Shown: positions 52,935 to 62,206 of the stretch, piece after piece
Position numbering within the stretch: position 1 is the stretch's first letter
How the letters are laid out: each line of letters begins with the position of its first letter
Source: Ralstonia mannitolilytica
Lineage (GTDB): Bacteria > Pseudomonadota > Gammaproteobacteria > Burkholderiales > Burkholderiaceae
Direction of reading: 5' to 3'
DNA length: 64,000 nt
Assembly (NCBI RefSeq): GCF_905397375.1
Contig: NZ_CAJPVG010000007.1
Location: forward strand, 1-64,000
The notes under the pieces: generated by a model
Seen by the model: only the letters and a program-made list of their open reading frames with translations
Told to the model about the DNA's origin: nothing
Database searches by the model: none
Program-made: the position numbers and the translations under genes

Positions 52935-55232
52935 TCAAATCCTCAAAGGATCAATCTCCAACTGCCACCGCACCCCCTTCACAGTCTTGCCAATCCCCGC
53001 AAACCCCTCAGTCCAGGCCGTCAAAAGCTTCTGCAACGCCGCGCGAGAACCCGATTCCACCAGCAACTGCGCCCGCTCGCGGTTGGCCAGGCGCACCATC
53101 GTCATGGGCACCGGATCATGCAAAAACACCGGCGCGCCCAATTCAGCGGCCAAGGCTTCACCAGCCGAACGCGCGGCGCCCAAGAACTCCAGCGCGCGTG
53201 CGACTTCCTTGTGCTCTGCGGTCAACAACGCCTGATAGGCAAACGGCGGCAGCCCGGCCTGTTTGCGCTCCCGCAGCAGCTGGCGCGCAAAACCGTCATA
53301 GTCGTGCCGAACCAGCGCCTGCAGCGCCGGTGCGTCGGGATACCGCGTCTGAATCAGCACCTCGCCGGCCAAGCCCGCCCGGCCCGCGCGGCCCGCCACC
53401 TGCATCAGCGAGGCAAAGAGATGCTCCCCCGCGCGGAAGTCGTGCGAGAACAGCGAGGAATCGGGCGCGACCACGCCCACCAGCGTCACGCGCTGGAAGT
53501 CGTGCCCCTTGGCGACCATCTGCGTGCCGATCAGGATATCGACGCTGCCTTCGTGCACGGTGTCGAATAGCGCTTCGGCGCTGCCCTTGTGGCGGGTGGA
53601 ATCGGCGTCGATGCGGGCGACGCGGGCCTGCGGGAACAGCTCGCCGAGCGTCTCTTCGATGCGTTGCGTGCCGCGCCCGAGCGGGGCGATATCGACGTTG
53701 CCGCAGTCGGGACAGTGATGCGGGATGCGCGATTCATGGCCGCAGTGGTGGCAGCGCAGGCGGCGCTCGGGCTTGTGCAGCACCAGGTACGCGGAGCAGC
53801 GCGGGCAGCCCGACAGCCAGCCGCACGCATCGCATGACAGCACCGGCGCGTAACCGCGGCGGTTGAGGAACAGCAGGCTCTGTTCGCCGCGCGCGAGGCG
53901 CTCCGCCATCGCGTCGACGAGCGGTTTGGACAGCCCGTCGCGGATCTCCCGCCCGGCGCGGCGCTCCAGATTGAGGTCGATGAGCGACACGCGCGGCAAC
54001 ACCGCCTCGGCTTGCGCGCGGTGCGATAGCGTCAGGCGCGTGGTGGCGTTCTGTTCGGCGCGCCACCAGGTTTCCAGCGACGGCGTGGCCGAACCGAGCA
54101 CGACGGGAATCTGGCGCTGCTTGGCCCGCCACAGCGCCAGGTCCCGCGCCGAATAACGCAAGCCTTCCTGCTGCTTGTACGACGTGTCGTGCTCTTCGTC
54201 GACGAGGATGAGCGCGAGGTTCGGCAGCGACGCCAGCATCGCCAGCCGTGTGCCGAGCACGATGCGCGCCTCGCCGCGGTGTGCAGCCAGCCAGTTCAGC
54301 GCGCGCGGCTGCTCCGCCAGGCCGCTGTGCAGGGCGGCCATCGGCACGCCGGGAAAACGCGCGGCGATGCGCGCCTGGAGCTGCGGCGTCAGGTTGATCT
54401 CGGGCACCAGCATCAGGACCTGGGCAGCCGGGTCGCGCGCCAGGGTGTCGGCGATCGCGTGAAGGTAGACCTCCGTCTTGCCGCTGCCCGTCACGCCGTA
54501 CAGCAGGAAGGGGCTGAACGTGCCCTGCGCTCCGGCCTCGGCAATGGCGCTCACGGCCGCCGCCTGTTCGGCATTCAAGGCCGGCGCGCCGGATGGCTCG
54601 GGCAGCGACGGCGGCTGCGGCAGCAGCAGCTTCGGGCGCAACTCGGCGCGCAGCCAGCCGAGCGCCGCCCAGTCGCGCAGCTTGGCAATGGCCTGCCCGT
54701 GCAGCGCGACGGCGGCGCTGGTGGAAAGCTCGCCGTCGCCGGTCAGCGCTTCGGCCAGCCGCATGGCGCCGGGGGCGCGCCTGGGAACGCTGTCCAGCAA
54801 TGCCGCACGGGCCGGCTCCACCATCACGTAGACCGTTTCGGTGGCCTGCCGGGCGAGGTTGTCCCAACTGCCCGGGGTCCGCCACAGCGGCGGCAACGCG
54901 GGCAGCGTCACTTCACCGAGCGCGCGGTGGTAATAGCCCGCGGCAAATTCGGCCAGCGCACGCCATTCGGCGTCCAACGGCGGCACCCAGTCCAGCACGC
55001 GCTCGACGTCGCGCAATTTGTCTTGCGGCACGTCGGTGGTGGCGGCGGTCTCCACCACGAGCGCCACCACGCGGCGGTTGCCGAATGGCACGACCACGAG
55101 TTGCCCCGGCAGCACGGGCTGCGCGCAACGGTAGTCAAACACGGCGTCGAGCGGCGTGTCGATCACGACACGCGCGATGGCGGCCGCCACGGGGCCATCG
55201 GTAATCGCAACGTCGACGTGGGTGGTGGTCAT
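52935..55232 (-). CDS. priA: Primosomal protein N' (replication restart helicase PriA)
   Basis: A 765-aa 3'-5' helicase that reloads the replisome at stalled forks. The N-terminal 3'-DNA-binding domain (VVIDTPLDAVFDYRCAQP) is followed by the helicase with Walker A GVTGSGKTEVYL and DEEHDTSYKQQEGLRYSARD. The zinc module has eight cysteines (CDAC, CPRC, CHHC, CPDC), and motif VI contains QVAGRAGRAGLAGEV. The start at 55232 (MTTTHVDVA) is preferred over 55277. Upstream lies a 583-bp region with DnaA boxes. Confidence 0.96.
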   Translation of the reverse strand: MTTTHVDVAITDGPVAAAIARVVIDTPLDAVFDYRCAQPVLPGQLVVVPFGNRRVVALVVETAATTDVPQDKLRDVERVLDWVPPLDAEWRALAEFAAGYYHRALGEVTLPALPPLWRTPGSWDNLARQATETVYVMVEPARAALLDSVPRRAPGAMRLAEALTGDGELSTSAAVALHGQAIAKLRDWAALGWLRAELRPKLLLPQPPSLPEPSGAPALNAEQAAAVSAIAEAGAQGTFSPFLLYGVTGSGKTEVYLHAIADTLARDPAAQVLMLVPEINLTPQLQARIAARFPGVPMAALHSGLAEQPRALNWLAAHRGEARIVLGTRLAMLASLPNLALILVDEEHDTSYKQQEGLRYSARDLALWRAKQRQIPVVLGSATPSLETWWRAEQNATTRLTLSHRAQAEAVLPRVSLIDLNLERRAGREIRDGLSKPLVDAMAERLARGEQSLLFLNRRGYAPVLSCDACGWLSGCPRCSAYLVLHKPERRLRCHHCGHESRIPHHCPDCGNVDIAPLGRGTQRIEETLGELFPQARVARIDADSTRHKGSAEALFDTVHEGSVDILIGTQMVAKGHDFQRVTLVGVVAPDSSLFSHDFRAGEHLFASLMQVAGRAGRAGLAGEVLIQTRYPDAPALQALVRHDYDGFARQLLRERKQAGLPPFAYQALLTAEHKEVARALEFLGAARSAGEALAAELGAPVFLHDPVPMTMVRLANRERAQLLVESGSRAALQKLLTAWTEGFAGIGKTVKGVRWQLEIDPLRI

Positions 55233-55412
55233 GCGAAGCACAAGCGGTTGAAAGGCCAAGAGATTGTTGCAGCGCATCGGCGCAGCCGCACGTCAGAAAA
55301 GCGCACCCGCCATCTCACCTTGCCGCCGCAACGACCGCCCCAGCCGGCGCGATGTTCAAGTACTACTTGAGATTTGTGCCTTGACGCCCTGATCGGTGAC
55401 CGGTTTTCCAGG

Positions 55413-55435
55413 CTATCCACACAAGCTGTGGATAA
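55413..55435. promoter_or_regulatory. Inverted pair of DnaA boxes upstream of priA
   Basis: CTATCCACA (55413-55421, 8/9 match) faces TGTGGATAA (55427-55435), the exact reverse complement of TTATCCACA. Together they make the palindrome TATCCACA-CAAGC-TGTGGATA. Confidence 0.6.
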
Positions 55436-55605
55436 CTTTGTTGAAAAGTCGCTCGCGGCGCCCGCGAAGGCCGATAAATCCAGCGCTTTTCTAGCTTGCA
55501 CGATTTCCGCGCACGCCGCATTCTTCCAAAAAAATCAAACACTTATGCGATGGATGTGGCAAGCACCTCCTGTTGCGCCGCGAAAAAACCCCGCCGCGAC
55601 AGCTT

Positions 55606-55614
55606 TGTGCATAA
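55606..55614 (-). promoter_or_regulatory. Third DnaA box in the hemE-priA region
   Basis: The plus strand reads TGTGCATAA, i.e. TTATGCACA on the minus strand, an exact match to TTATNCACA. It lies ~170 bp from the inverted pair. Confidence 0.5.
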
Positions 55615-55815
55615 GTCAAGTCTTGACAGCCCGCTTGCGCACCAAAACGCGCGAAATAAATCGCTTGACAGCAGGCCAGGGCCAGATGGGGCCACCGGCG
55701 GGCGAGTAGTCACTCACCCTCGGCGCACCAAAGCGGCGACGATTCCACTCGTGCCGCCGGCTTCACGCACCGCGACGGCTCAATTCAAACGCCATCGCGC
55801 CGCAGCATGGCCCCG

Positions 55816-56910
55816 TTAAGCCGCCTTTGCGCGCAGCGTCCGGCTGAAGCTGTGCACCTCGTCCACCAGCACCGACACCGCCTCGGGAGGGGTGAACTGC
55901 GAGATGCCGTGGCCGAGGTTGAAGATGTGGCCATCGCTGCCACCGCCGGCTGCATAGTCTTCCAGCACGCGGCGCGCTTGCGCGCGGATCGCCTCCGGCT
56001 CGGCAAACAGCACGGTGGGGTCCAGGTTGCCTTGCAGGGCAATGCGGCCCGCCGTTCGCTGGCGGGCGCGCTGCAGGCTGACGGTCCAGTCCACACCCAG
56101 CGCGTCGGCACCGGTCTCGGCCATGGCTTCGAGCCACAGGCCGCCGCCCTTGGTGAAGAGGATGACCGGCACACGCTGGCCGTCGGCGCCAGCGCGAATG
56201 CCTTGCACCACGCGCGCCATGTAGGCCAGCGAGAACTCATGGTAGATGCCGTCGGCCAGCGCCCCGCCCCACGTATCGAAGATCTGCACGGCCTGGGCAC
56301 CGGCATCGATCTGCGCATTCAGATAGTCGATCACGGCCTGCGCGTTGATCTCCAGGATGCGGTGCATCAGGTCCGGGCGCGCGTAGAGCATCGACTTGAC
56401 GGTGCGGAAGTCGTCCGAACCGCCGCCTTCCACCATGTAGCAGGCGAGCGTCCACGGGCTGCCCGAGAAGCCGATGAGCGGCACGCGCTGCCGGCCGTCC
56501 TGGACGAGCGCACGGCGGATTTCCGCCACGGCGTCAAACACGTATTGCAGCGACGACATGTCCGGCACCGACAGCGCCGCCACATCGGCTTCCGTGCGCA
56601 CCGGCTTGGCAAAGCGCGGCCCCTCGCCTTGCGCGAACGACAGCCCCAGGCCCATGGCGTCGGGCACGGTCAGGATGTCGGAAAACAGGATTGCCGCGTC
56701 CAACGGGTAGCGATCCAGCGGCTGCAACGTCACCTCGGTCGCATACGCCGGCGACTTGGCCAGGCCGAGGAAGCTGCCGGCTCGCGCGCGCGTGGCGTTG
56801 TACTCGGGCAGATAGCGGCCCGCCTGGCGCATCAGCCACAGCGGCGTGTAGTCGGTCGGCTGGCGGCGCAGGGCGCGCAGGAAGGTGTCGTTGGCGAGCG
56901 GTGCGGACAT
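55816..56910 (-). CDS. hemE: Uroporphyrinogen decarboxylase
   Basis: A 364-aa cytoplasmic TIM-barrel enzyme converting uroporphyrinogen III to coproporphyrinogen III. Signatures are PLWLMRQAGRYLPEY (uroporphyrinogen decarboxylase signature 1), ILFSDILTVPDAMG (catalytic Asp region), GFSGSPWTLACYMVEG, FDTWGG and NLGHGISQFTPPEAV. The start is set at 56910 (MSAPLAND); the frame remains open upstream into the GFA gene region, which is on the other strand. It complements hemN, which acts on its product. Confidence 0.97.
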   Translation of the reverse strand: MSAPLANDTFLRALRRQPTDYTPLWLMRQAGRYLPEYNATRARAGSFLGLAKSPAYATEVTLQPLDRYPLDAAILFSDILTVPDAMGLGLSFAQGEGPRFAKPVRTEADVAALSVPDMSSLQYVFDAVAEIRRALVQDGRQRVPLIGFSGSPWTLACYMVEGGGSDDFRTVKSMLYARPDLMHRILEINAQAVIDYLNAQIDAGAQAVQIFDTWGGALADGIYHEFSLAYMARVVQGIRAGADGQRVPVILFTKGGGLWLEAMAETGADALGVDWTVSLQRARQRTAGRIALQGNLDPTVLFAEPEAIRAQARRVLEDYAAGGGSDGHIFNLGHGISQFTPPEAVSVLVDEVHSFSRTLRAKAA

Positions 56911-57025
56911 GGCGGATGCGGTTTTACGAAGGGGGCCATTGTAAGGGATGGTGTTTTTGGGCCATCCGCCGGTGTCGCCTATAGTGGAGCCCGCCCATTC
57001 CATCCCACCCCCCGAGGAGCCCTGC

Positions 57026-57373
57026 ATGACACACAAGGGAAGCTGCCACTGCGGACACGTCGCCTTCGAAGTCGAAGGCCACCCGGAAAGCGCCATGGCC
57101 TGCAACTGCTCGATCTGCCGGCGCAAGGGCTCACTGCTGTGGTTCGTGCCTCGCGACAAGGTGCGCCTGCTCACACCGGAAGCCAACGCCAGCACCTACG
57201 TCTTCAACAAGCACGTGATCAATCACCGCTTCTGCCCGACGTGCGGCATCCACCCGTATGCCGAGGGCAAGATGCCCGATGGCACACCGACGATCGCGGT
57301 CAACATCCGCTGCCTGGAAGACATCGACCTGGACAGCGTGCCCGTCAAGCACTTCGACGGCCGTTCGATGTAG
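57026..57373 (+). CDS. GFA-family (glutathione-dependent formaldehyde-activating/CENP-V) zinc protein
   Basis: A 115-aa protein with the GFA zinc-binding pattern. GSCHCGHVAFEVEG near the N-terminus is followed by CNCSICRRKG, and by CPTCGIHPYAEG about 45 residues on. The cysteines form two structural/catalytic zinc sites. Family members were named for glutathione-formaldehyde condensation, but most have unproven substrates. The start at 57026 (MTHKGSCH) with GAGGAG upstream is preferred over an in-frame ATG at 56948. It is a single-gene unit, divergent from hemE. Confidence 0.9.
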   Translation: MTHKGSCHCGHVAFEVEGHPESAMACNCSICRRKGSLLWFVPRDKVRLLTPEANASTYVFNKHVINHRFCPTCGIHPYAEGKMPDGTPTIAVNIRCLEDIDLDSVPVKHFDGRSM

Positions 57374-57384
57374 CCCCCGCGCGC

Positions 57385-59187
57385 TTAACCGGCGCGCAGC
57401 TTGAACAGGCCCACCGTGCGCGCCAGGCTGTGCGCCTGTTCGTTGAGCATTGAGGAGGCGGCCGTCGACTGTTCCACCAGCGCCGCGTTCTGCTGCGTGG
57501 CCTGATCCATCTCGGCAACGCTGCGGTCGATCTGGCTGATGCCGGCGCTCTGCTCGTGCATCGCGCCGTCGATCTCGCCGATGATGTGGGCGACGCGCTC
57601 GATGCCCTGCACGATCTCCTGCATCGTCGCGCCCGCGGCCTGCACGCGCTCGGCGCCGGTCTTCACACTGGCTTCCGATGCCTGGATCAGGTCCTTGATC
57701 TCGCGCGCGGCGGTGGCGCTGCGCTGGGCAAGCGTGCGCACCTCGCCGGCCACCACGGCAAAGCCCCGGCCGTTGTCGCCAGCGCGGGCCGCCTCGACGG
57801 CGGCATTGAGCGCGAGGATGTTGGTCTGGAACGCGATGCTGTCGATCACGCCGATGATCTCGGTGATGCGCGCCGACGACTTGGCGATCTCGTCCATCGT
57901 GCTGACCGCGCTGGAGACCACCTCGCCGCCGCGCGTGGCGGCCTGGCTGGCGTCGCTCGCCAGGCGCGTGGCCTGCATCGCGGCGTCGGCCGAGCTCTTC
58001 ACGCTCGTCGTCAGCTCGGTCAGCGCCGCCGAGGTTTGCTGCAGGTTGCTGGCCGACGCTTCCGTGCGGCTGGACAGGTCGCGGTTGCCCATCTCGATCT
58101 CGCCGGTGGCCGACTTCATGTTCTCGACGCTGGCGCGCACTTCCAGCAGCACCGCGCCGATCTTGTCGATGAAAGTGTTGAACGACGCGCTGATCTGCGC
58201 GACTTCATCGTTGCCGACCACAGGCAGGCGGTGCGTGAGGTCGCCGCCGCCCGCGCCGATGGTGTCCATTGCATCGCGCACCTGCGACAGCCGGCGGAAC
58301 GACTGCGACGTGAAGAACGCGGCGATGCCCACGGCCGCCAGCGTCAGCAGCACCATGGCCACGGCCAGCGCCTTGACGACATTGCGCAGGCCGGCGGTGG
58401 CCTCGGCCTTGTCCAGCGCGATCACCAGATACCAGTCGGTGCCCTGCACGGCCTGCGCCTTGAGCAGCTTGGCCGCGCCGGCCAGCTCCACTTCCAGCGG
58501 CGACGTGGCCTTGGCCAGGTTCGCCAGCGTCTCCGCCGTGAGCGATGCCGCCACGTCGGTGGCCGGCTTGAGCATCAGCTTGGCGTCGGGGTGTGCGATG
58601 ACCTGGCCGTCCTTGGCCACCACAAACGCCAGGCTCGATGGCGTCGGATGCACCGCGGCCACGACTTCGCGCACGCCGTCGAGGGGCACGGCGCCCGAGA
58701 GCGCGCCGGCCGTCTCGCCGTTCTTCACGAGGGGCGCCGCAAACGACACGTACGGCACGCCGGTCGACACGTCGCCATACGGCTTGGTGACGAGCAGCTT
58801 GCCGGCTGCAATGGCCTGCTTGTACCAGGGGCGGCCGGTGGGGTCGTAGTCCTTGGGCGTGGTGCTGCTGGTGGAGATGAACGACTTGTCGGTCCAGCCG
58901 ATCGTGATGATCGGGAAACCGTTGGCGTTGCCCATCTGCTTGCCGAAGCCCTGCGGGTCGCCGTGCTCGATGACCTCGGCGGTGGCCTTGACGGCCTGCG
59001 CCTTGGCCGCGACCCATTTGTCGATGGCCAGCGTGTTGCCGCTGGCGATGGCGGCGAGGTTCTGGTCGATGCTCTCCATCGTGTTGCTGCGCACGATGGA
59101 ATACGTGGCGGCGCCGGACAGGGCCAATGCGCCGATCACGGTAGCCGACGAGATGATGAGAATGCGGGTGCGAAGGGAGGAGATCAT
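57385..59187 (-). CDS. Methyl-accepting chemotaxis protein with dCache_1 amino-acid-binding sensor
   Basis: A 600-aa inner-membrane chemoreceptor. TM1 ~8-30; periplasmic dCache domain ~34-270; TM2 ~271-293; HAMP ~295-350; cytoplasmic coiled-coil signalling domain with hairpin tip RAGDNGRGFAVVAGEVRTLA. The sensor contains Y114-x4-R119-x-W121-Y122 and Asp170, matching the published motif of amino-acid-sensing dCache receptors. No C-terminal CheR-tethering pentapeptide is present. The start at 59187 (MISSLRTR) places the membrane anchor correctly; longer starts exist. It should signal to CheA/CheW encoded elsewhere. Confidence 0.93.
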   Translation of the reverse strand: MISSLRTRILIISSATVIGALALSGAATYSIVRSNTMESIDQNLAAIASGNTLAIDKWVAAKAQAVKATAEVIEHGDPQGFGKQMGNANGFPIITIGWTDKSFISTSSTTPKDYDPTGRPWYKQAIAAGKLLVTKPYGDVSTGVPYVSFAAPLVKNGETAGALSGAVPLDGVREVVAAVHPTPSSLAFVVAKDGQVIAHPDAKLMLKPATDVAASLTAETLANLAKATSPLEVELAGAAKLLKAQAVQGTDWYLVIALDKAEATAGLRNVVKALAVAMVLLTLAAVGIAAFFTSQSFRRLSQVRDAMDTIGAGGGDLTHRLPVVGNDEVAQISASFNTFIDKIGAVLLEVRASVENMKSATGEIEMGNRDLSSRTEASASNLQQTSAALTELTTSVKSSADAAMQATRLASDASQAATRGGEVVSSAVSTMDEIAKSSARITEIIGVIDSIAFQTNILALNAAVEAARAGDNGRGFAVVAGEVRTLAQRSATAAREIKDLIQASEASVKTGAERVQAAGATMQEIVQGIERVAHIIGEIDGAMHEQSAGISQIDRSVAEMDQATQQNAALVEQSTAASSMLNEQAHSLARTVGLFKLRAG

Positions 59188-59384
59188 GATGCTTCCGGAT
59201 GGAACGTCCTGCATGAATCTGTCTGCGTACGGTGCGACCGTAGCGCCCTTCAGGATCACTGCCGGCTGTCGGGGGCCACTGAGCAAGCTACGGCAGCCCC
59301 GCCGCGAACTTGAGGCGCGGCCGTCCGCCCATGCGAGGGGGCTGCCGACCGGCTTCGGGCCCGGCCCGGTGCGTCACCTGCGGA

Positions 59385-60266
59385 TCAGGCCAGGCGCAGC
59401 GTTTGCGCAAGGTGCCCGTACACCGTCGCGATGCGCCGCAGATGGCGCGACTCCGGATGCGTCAGCAGCCACAGCTCGGACGGGTTGGCGTCGGGCAGGT
59501 CGCGCAGCAGGACCAGGTCGCTGCGCACCCGCGCCGTGAGCACGGGCAGGATGCCGACGCCCATGCCCGCGGCCACCATCTCGGCCACGACCTGCAGGCT
59601 GTTGACGGAATACGTGGGCACCACCTTCGGAAAATGCCGCTTGCGCCAGCCCACCGAAGGGTGTTCGGGGATCGCCTCGTCAATGGCGATCCACGGCGTG
59701 CGGCCGGCCTCGACGTCGGCATAGGTCAGGCCGCTCGTCCGACCCGCGTACAGCGCCACGCGAAGGGTGCCGAGGTGCTTGCCGACCAGGTGCTGCGGCG
59801 GGCGCCGCGTGGCGCGCACGGCGATATCCGCATCGCGGCGGGTGAGGCTCGCCAGCTCGTTGCCCGCGTGCAGGTCGTAGCCGAGGTTCGGATGCTGCGC
59901 CTGCAGCGCCTTGAGCGCCGGCGCGACGAGCCCCACGAGGATGGTGTCGGTGGTGGTGATGCGCACCGTGCCCGAGACCTCTTCTGGCGCGGCATGGACG
60001 ACGGCGCGGGCCGCCTCGAGGGCCGATTCCACCTGCTCCGCCTGCTCGGCCAGCAGCAGCGCCAGTTCGCCCGCCAGGTAACCGGTGCGCGAGCGGGCAA
60101 ACAGCGCCTGGCCCAGTCCGCGCTCGATGCGCTGCAACGACCGGAACACCGTCGACGCGTCCACCCCGAGCCGCTCGCCCGCGGCCGCCAGGGTGCCGGC
60201 GCGCGCCAGCGCCAGGACGATCTCGAGATCCGCGGCGCTCAGGCGGTATTGCGTTTGTGCAAGCAT
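59385..60266 (-). CDS. LysR-family transcriptional regulator, divergent from GST gene
   Basis: A 293-aa LysR regulator. The N-terminal winged helix is at ~5-65 (LEIVLALARAGTLAAAGERLGVDASTVFRSLQRIE) and the effector domain at ~90-285. The helix-turn-helix differs from the common LysR pattern (VDASTVFRSL instead of the usual VSQPALSRQI), but the overall fold is kept. It is divergently transcribed from the glutathione S-transferase gene with 114 bp between, so that gene is the likely target. Confidence 0.88.
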   Translation of the reverse strand: MLAQTQYRLSAADLEIVLALARAGTLAAAGERLGVDASTVFRSLQRIERGLGQALFARSRTGYLAGELALLLAEQAEQVESALEAARAVVHAAPEEVSGTVRITTTDTILVGLVAPALKALQAQHPNLGYDLHAGNELASLTRRDADIAVRATRRPPQHLVGKHLGTLRVALYAGRTSGLTYADVEAGRTPWIAIDEAIPEHPSVGWRKRHFPKVVPTYSVNSLQVVAEMVAAGMGVGILPVLTARVRSDLVLLRDLPDANPSELWLLTHPESRHLRRIATVYGHLAQTLRLA

Positions 60267-60380
60267 GGTTTTCTGTCCCGCCTATTTCATTGGCATCTGC
60301 GCAATCCTACAGTGTTGCCAGCGCCGTTGCCGCCGCCCGGTGGTCACGGGTTCTCAACACGCAATCAAGACGGATCTCTC

Positions 60381-60986
60381 ATGAAGCTCTACTACGCCGC
60401 CGGCACGTGCTCACTGGCCGTACACATCGCCCTGCGTGAAGTGGGCGCAAAGTTCGACCTGACCGCAGTGGACCTCGCCAAGCACCTCACCGCCGACGGG
60501 ACGGATTTCTATACGATCTCGCCGCGCGGCTACGTGCCGCTGCTGGAGTTCTCCGACGGCTCGCGCCACACCGAAGCCGCCGCCCTGCTCCAATACGTGG
60601 CCGACCTCGATCCCGCGCATGCTTTGATCGGCAAGGCCGGCAGCGCCCATCGCCTGGCGGTGATCGAATGGCTGACCTTTATCAGCTCCGAGCTGCACAA
60701 GGGTTTCGGCCCGCTGTGGCACAAGGAGACGCCCGAGGCAACGCGCCAGAGCACCAAGGACAAGCTCGCCAAGCACTTTGCCGAGCTCGACGCCCGCCTG
60801 GCCAAGCAGCCGTATCTGGCCGAGACCTACAGCGTGGCCGACGCCTACGCCTTCACGGTGCTGAACTGGAGTAACTTCCTCGCGCTGCCGATGACGGCCT
60901 ATCCGAACGTGCAGGCCTACATGGCCCGCGTGAGCGCGCGGCCCGCCGTGCACGAAGCGATGAAGGCCGAAGGGCTGGTGAAGTGA
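60381..60986 (+). CDS. Glutathione S-transferase, beta-class-like
   Basis: A 201-aa cytoplasmic enzyme. The N-terminal thioredoxin-like domain begins MKLYYAAGTCSLAVHIALRE, with the beta-class catalytic cysteine at residue 10. The cis-proline glutathione loop is in SPRGYVPLLEF and the C-terminal all-helical domain spans ~85-201. This matches bacterial GstA proteins that conjugate or reduce electrophiles. It is divergent from a LysR gene, which probably controls it. It converges with the aquaporin gene after 11 bp. Confidence 0.93.
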   Translation: MKLYYAAGTCSLAVHIALREVGAKFDLTAVDLAKHLTADGTDFYTISPRGYVPLLEFSDGSRHTEAAALLQYVADLDPAHALIGKAGSAHRLAVIEWLTFISSELHKGFGPLWHKETPEATRQSTKDKLAKHFAELDARLAKQPYLAETYSVADAYAFTVLNWSNFLALPMTAYPNVQAYMARVSARPAVHEAMKAEGLVK

Positions 60987-60997
60987 GGCGGCGCAGC

Positions 60998-61690
60998 TCA
61001 GTCGCCTGAGCGCTCGACGAGGTTGGGCGGGGCAGGCTGCACCGTACGCGGCTGCAGCAGCAGGTGCAGCCCCAGCCCGATCGCCGCGCCGGCGCACTCG
61101 GCCATGACAAAGCCCGGAACACTTGCCGGCGCGATGCCCGCAAAGCTGTTGCTGAACATGCGCCCGAATGCCGCCGCCGGGTTGGCAAACGACGTCGAGG
61201 CCGTGAACCAGTACGCCGCGCCAATGTACGCGGCCACGAGGGACGATGCCCTGCCCGACGGCGCGCGCAGGACCACGAGCAGCAGGCCGGCGGTCGCCAC
61301 CGCCTCGGCCATCCACTGCCCTGACCCGCTGCGCAACCGGGTGGAAAACTGCAGCAGCGTCATGTCGAACATGGCCTGCGCGAGCCACGCTCCCAGCACG
61401 GCGCCGACAAACTGCGCGGCCATGTAGGGCGCCAGCGCCGCACGCGGCATCTCGCCACGCAAGGCCAGCGCCGCGCTCACCACCGGATTGAAATGCGCGC
61501 CGCTGATCGGCCCGAACAGTTCGATCAGCACGTACAGACCGCAGACCGTGGCCGCCGTATTGGCGAGCAGCGCCACTGCCGCGTTGCCGCCGGCAAGCCG
61601 CTCGGCCATGATGCCCGAGCCAATGACGATGGCCAGCAGCAACGCCGTTCCCATCGATTCGGCCAGCAGCCGGGTACGCAGGTCCGCCAT
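60998..61690 (-). CDS. aqpS: MIP-family channel, AqpS-like arsenite/aquaglyceroporin
   Basis: A 230-aa membrane channel with six transmembrane segments and two half-helix loops. The first loop reads SGAHFNPVVSAAL, i.e. NPV instead of NPA; the second reads FANPAAAFGRMF and keeps NPA. It lies 5 bp after arsC in arsR-arsC-aqpS, as in operons where AqpS lets the arsenite made by ArsC leave the cell by diffusion in place of an ArsB/Acr3 pump. The gene neighbourhood, more than the sequence, supports the specificity. Confidence 0.85.
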   Translation of the reverse strand: MADLRTRLLAESMGTALLLAIVIGSGIMAERLAGGNAAVALLANTAATVCGLYVLIELFGPISGAHFNPVVSAALALRGEMPRAALAPYMAAQFVGAVLGAWLAQAMFDMTLLQFSTRLRSGSGQWMAEAVATAGLLLVVLRAPSGRASSLVAAYIGAAYWFTASTSFANPAAAFGRMFSNSFAGIAPASVPGFVMAECAGAAIGLGLHLLLQPRTVQPAPPNLVERSGD

Positions 61691-61695
61691 GGCGT

Positions 61696-62190
61696 TCAGG
61701 TCTGCGCGATGCGCTCGAGCGCGGTCTGAAGCTCGGCGTTGCTCAGCGTGTCAAGCGGCAACGCCAGCAACTGCAGCATGCGGTAGCCGATCGCTTGGCG
61801 TGTCAGCTCGAAGGCCTGGCGCTTGTCCGCGTCGCCGCCCGGGGCGTTGGACGGGTCGGCATAGCCCCAATGGACCTTGACGGGGCTGCCCGGCCAATAC
61901 GGACACGCCTCGGCCGCCGCGCTGTCACACACGGTGATGACGATGCGCATGTGCGGTGCACCGTCTGCCGCGAAGGCATCCCAGCTCTTGCTGTGGTAGC
62001 CGGCCACGTCGACGCCGGCATTGGCGAGCGCTTCCACGGCAAACGGGTTCAGGCGGCCGCTTGGCGCACTGCCTGCGCTGTAGGCACGCACATCCCTGGA
62101 GAGCCTGCGTGCCCAGTGGTTCAGCATGCCTTCGGCCAGCACGCTGCGCGCGGAGTTGTGCGTACACAGGATCAGGACATTCGTCGGCAT
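61696..62190 (-). CDS. arsC: Arsenate reductase, LMW-phosphatase (thioredoxin-coupled) family
   Basis: A 164-aa cytoplasmic reductase turning arsenate into arsenite. The phosphatase-type catalytic loop LCTHNSARS gives Cys9-x5-Arg15. Further cysteines Cys88 and Cys96 (TVCDSAAAEACPYWP) are the relay pair expected for this family, spaced eight apart. Ser/Asp-containing segment HWGYADPSNAPG follows. It lies 16 bp after arsR and 5 bp before aqpS. Unrelated in sequence to the ArsC-like protein at 15021-15371. Confidence 0.95.
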   Translation of the reverse strand: MPTNVLILCTHNSARSVLAEGMLNHWARRLSRDVRAYSAGSAPSGRLNPFAVEALANAGVDVAGYHSKSWDAFAADGAPHMRIVITVCDSAAAEACPYWPGSPVKVHWGYADPSNAPGGDADKRQAFELTRQAIGYRMLQLLALPLDTLSNAELQTALERIAQT

Positions 62191-62206
62191 ACGTCAGGCA
62201 AGCGCA

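Larger units (their letters stand above)
55233..55815. other. Long intergenic region between hemE and priA with DnaA boxes
   Basis: 583 bp without a credible gene. It contains a DnaA-box inverted pair at 55413-55435 and a third box at 55606-55614, surrounded by AT-richer stretches unusual for this genome. The priA promoter must lie here. Downstream of hemE (55,700-55,815) I see no clear terminator. Confidence 0.6.

Noticed and set aside
55233..55815. Chromosomal replication origin
   Set aside because: Three DnaA boxes are suggestive, but there is no dnaA, dnaN, parAB or clear unwinding element nearby, so only a DnaA-box cluster is claimed.
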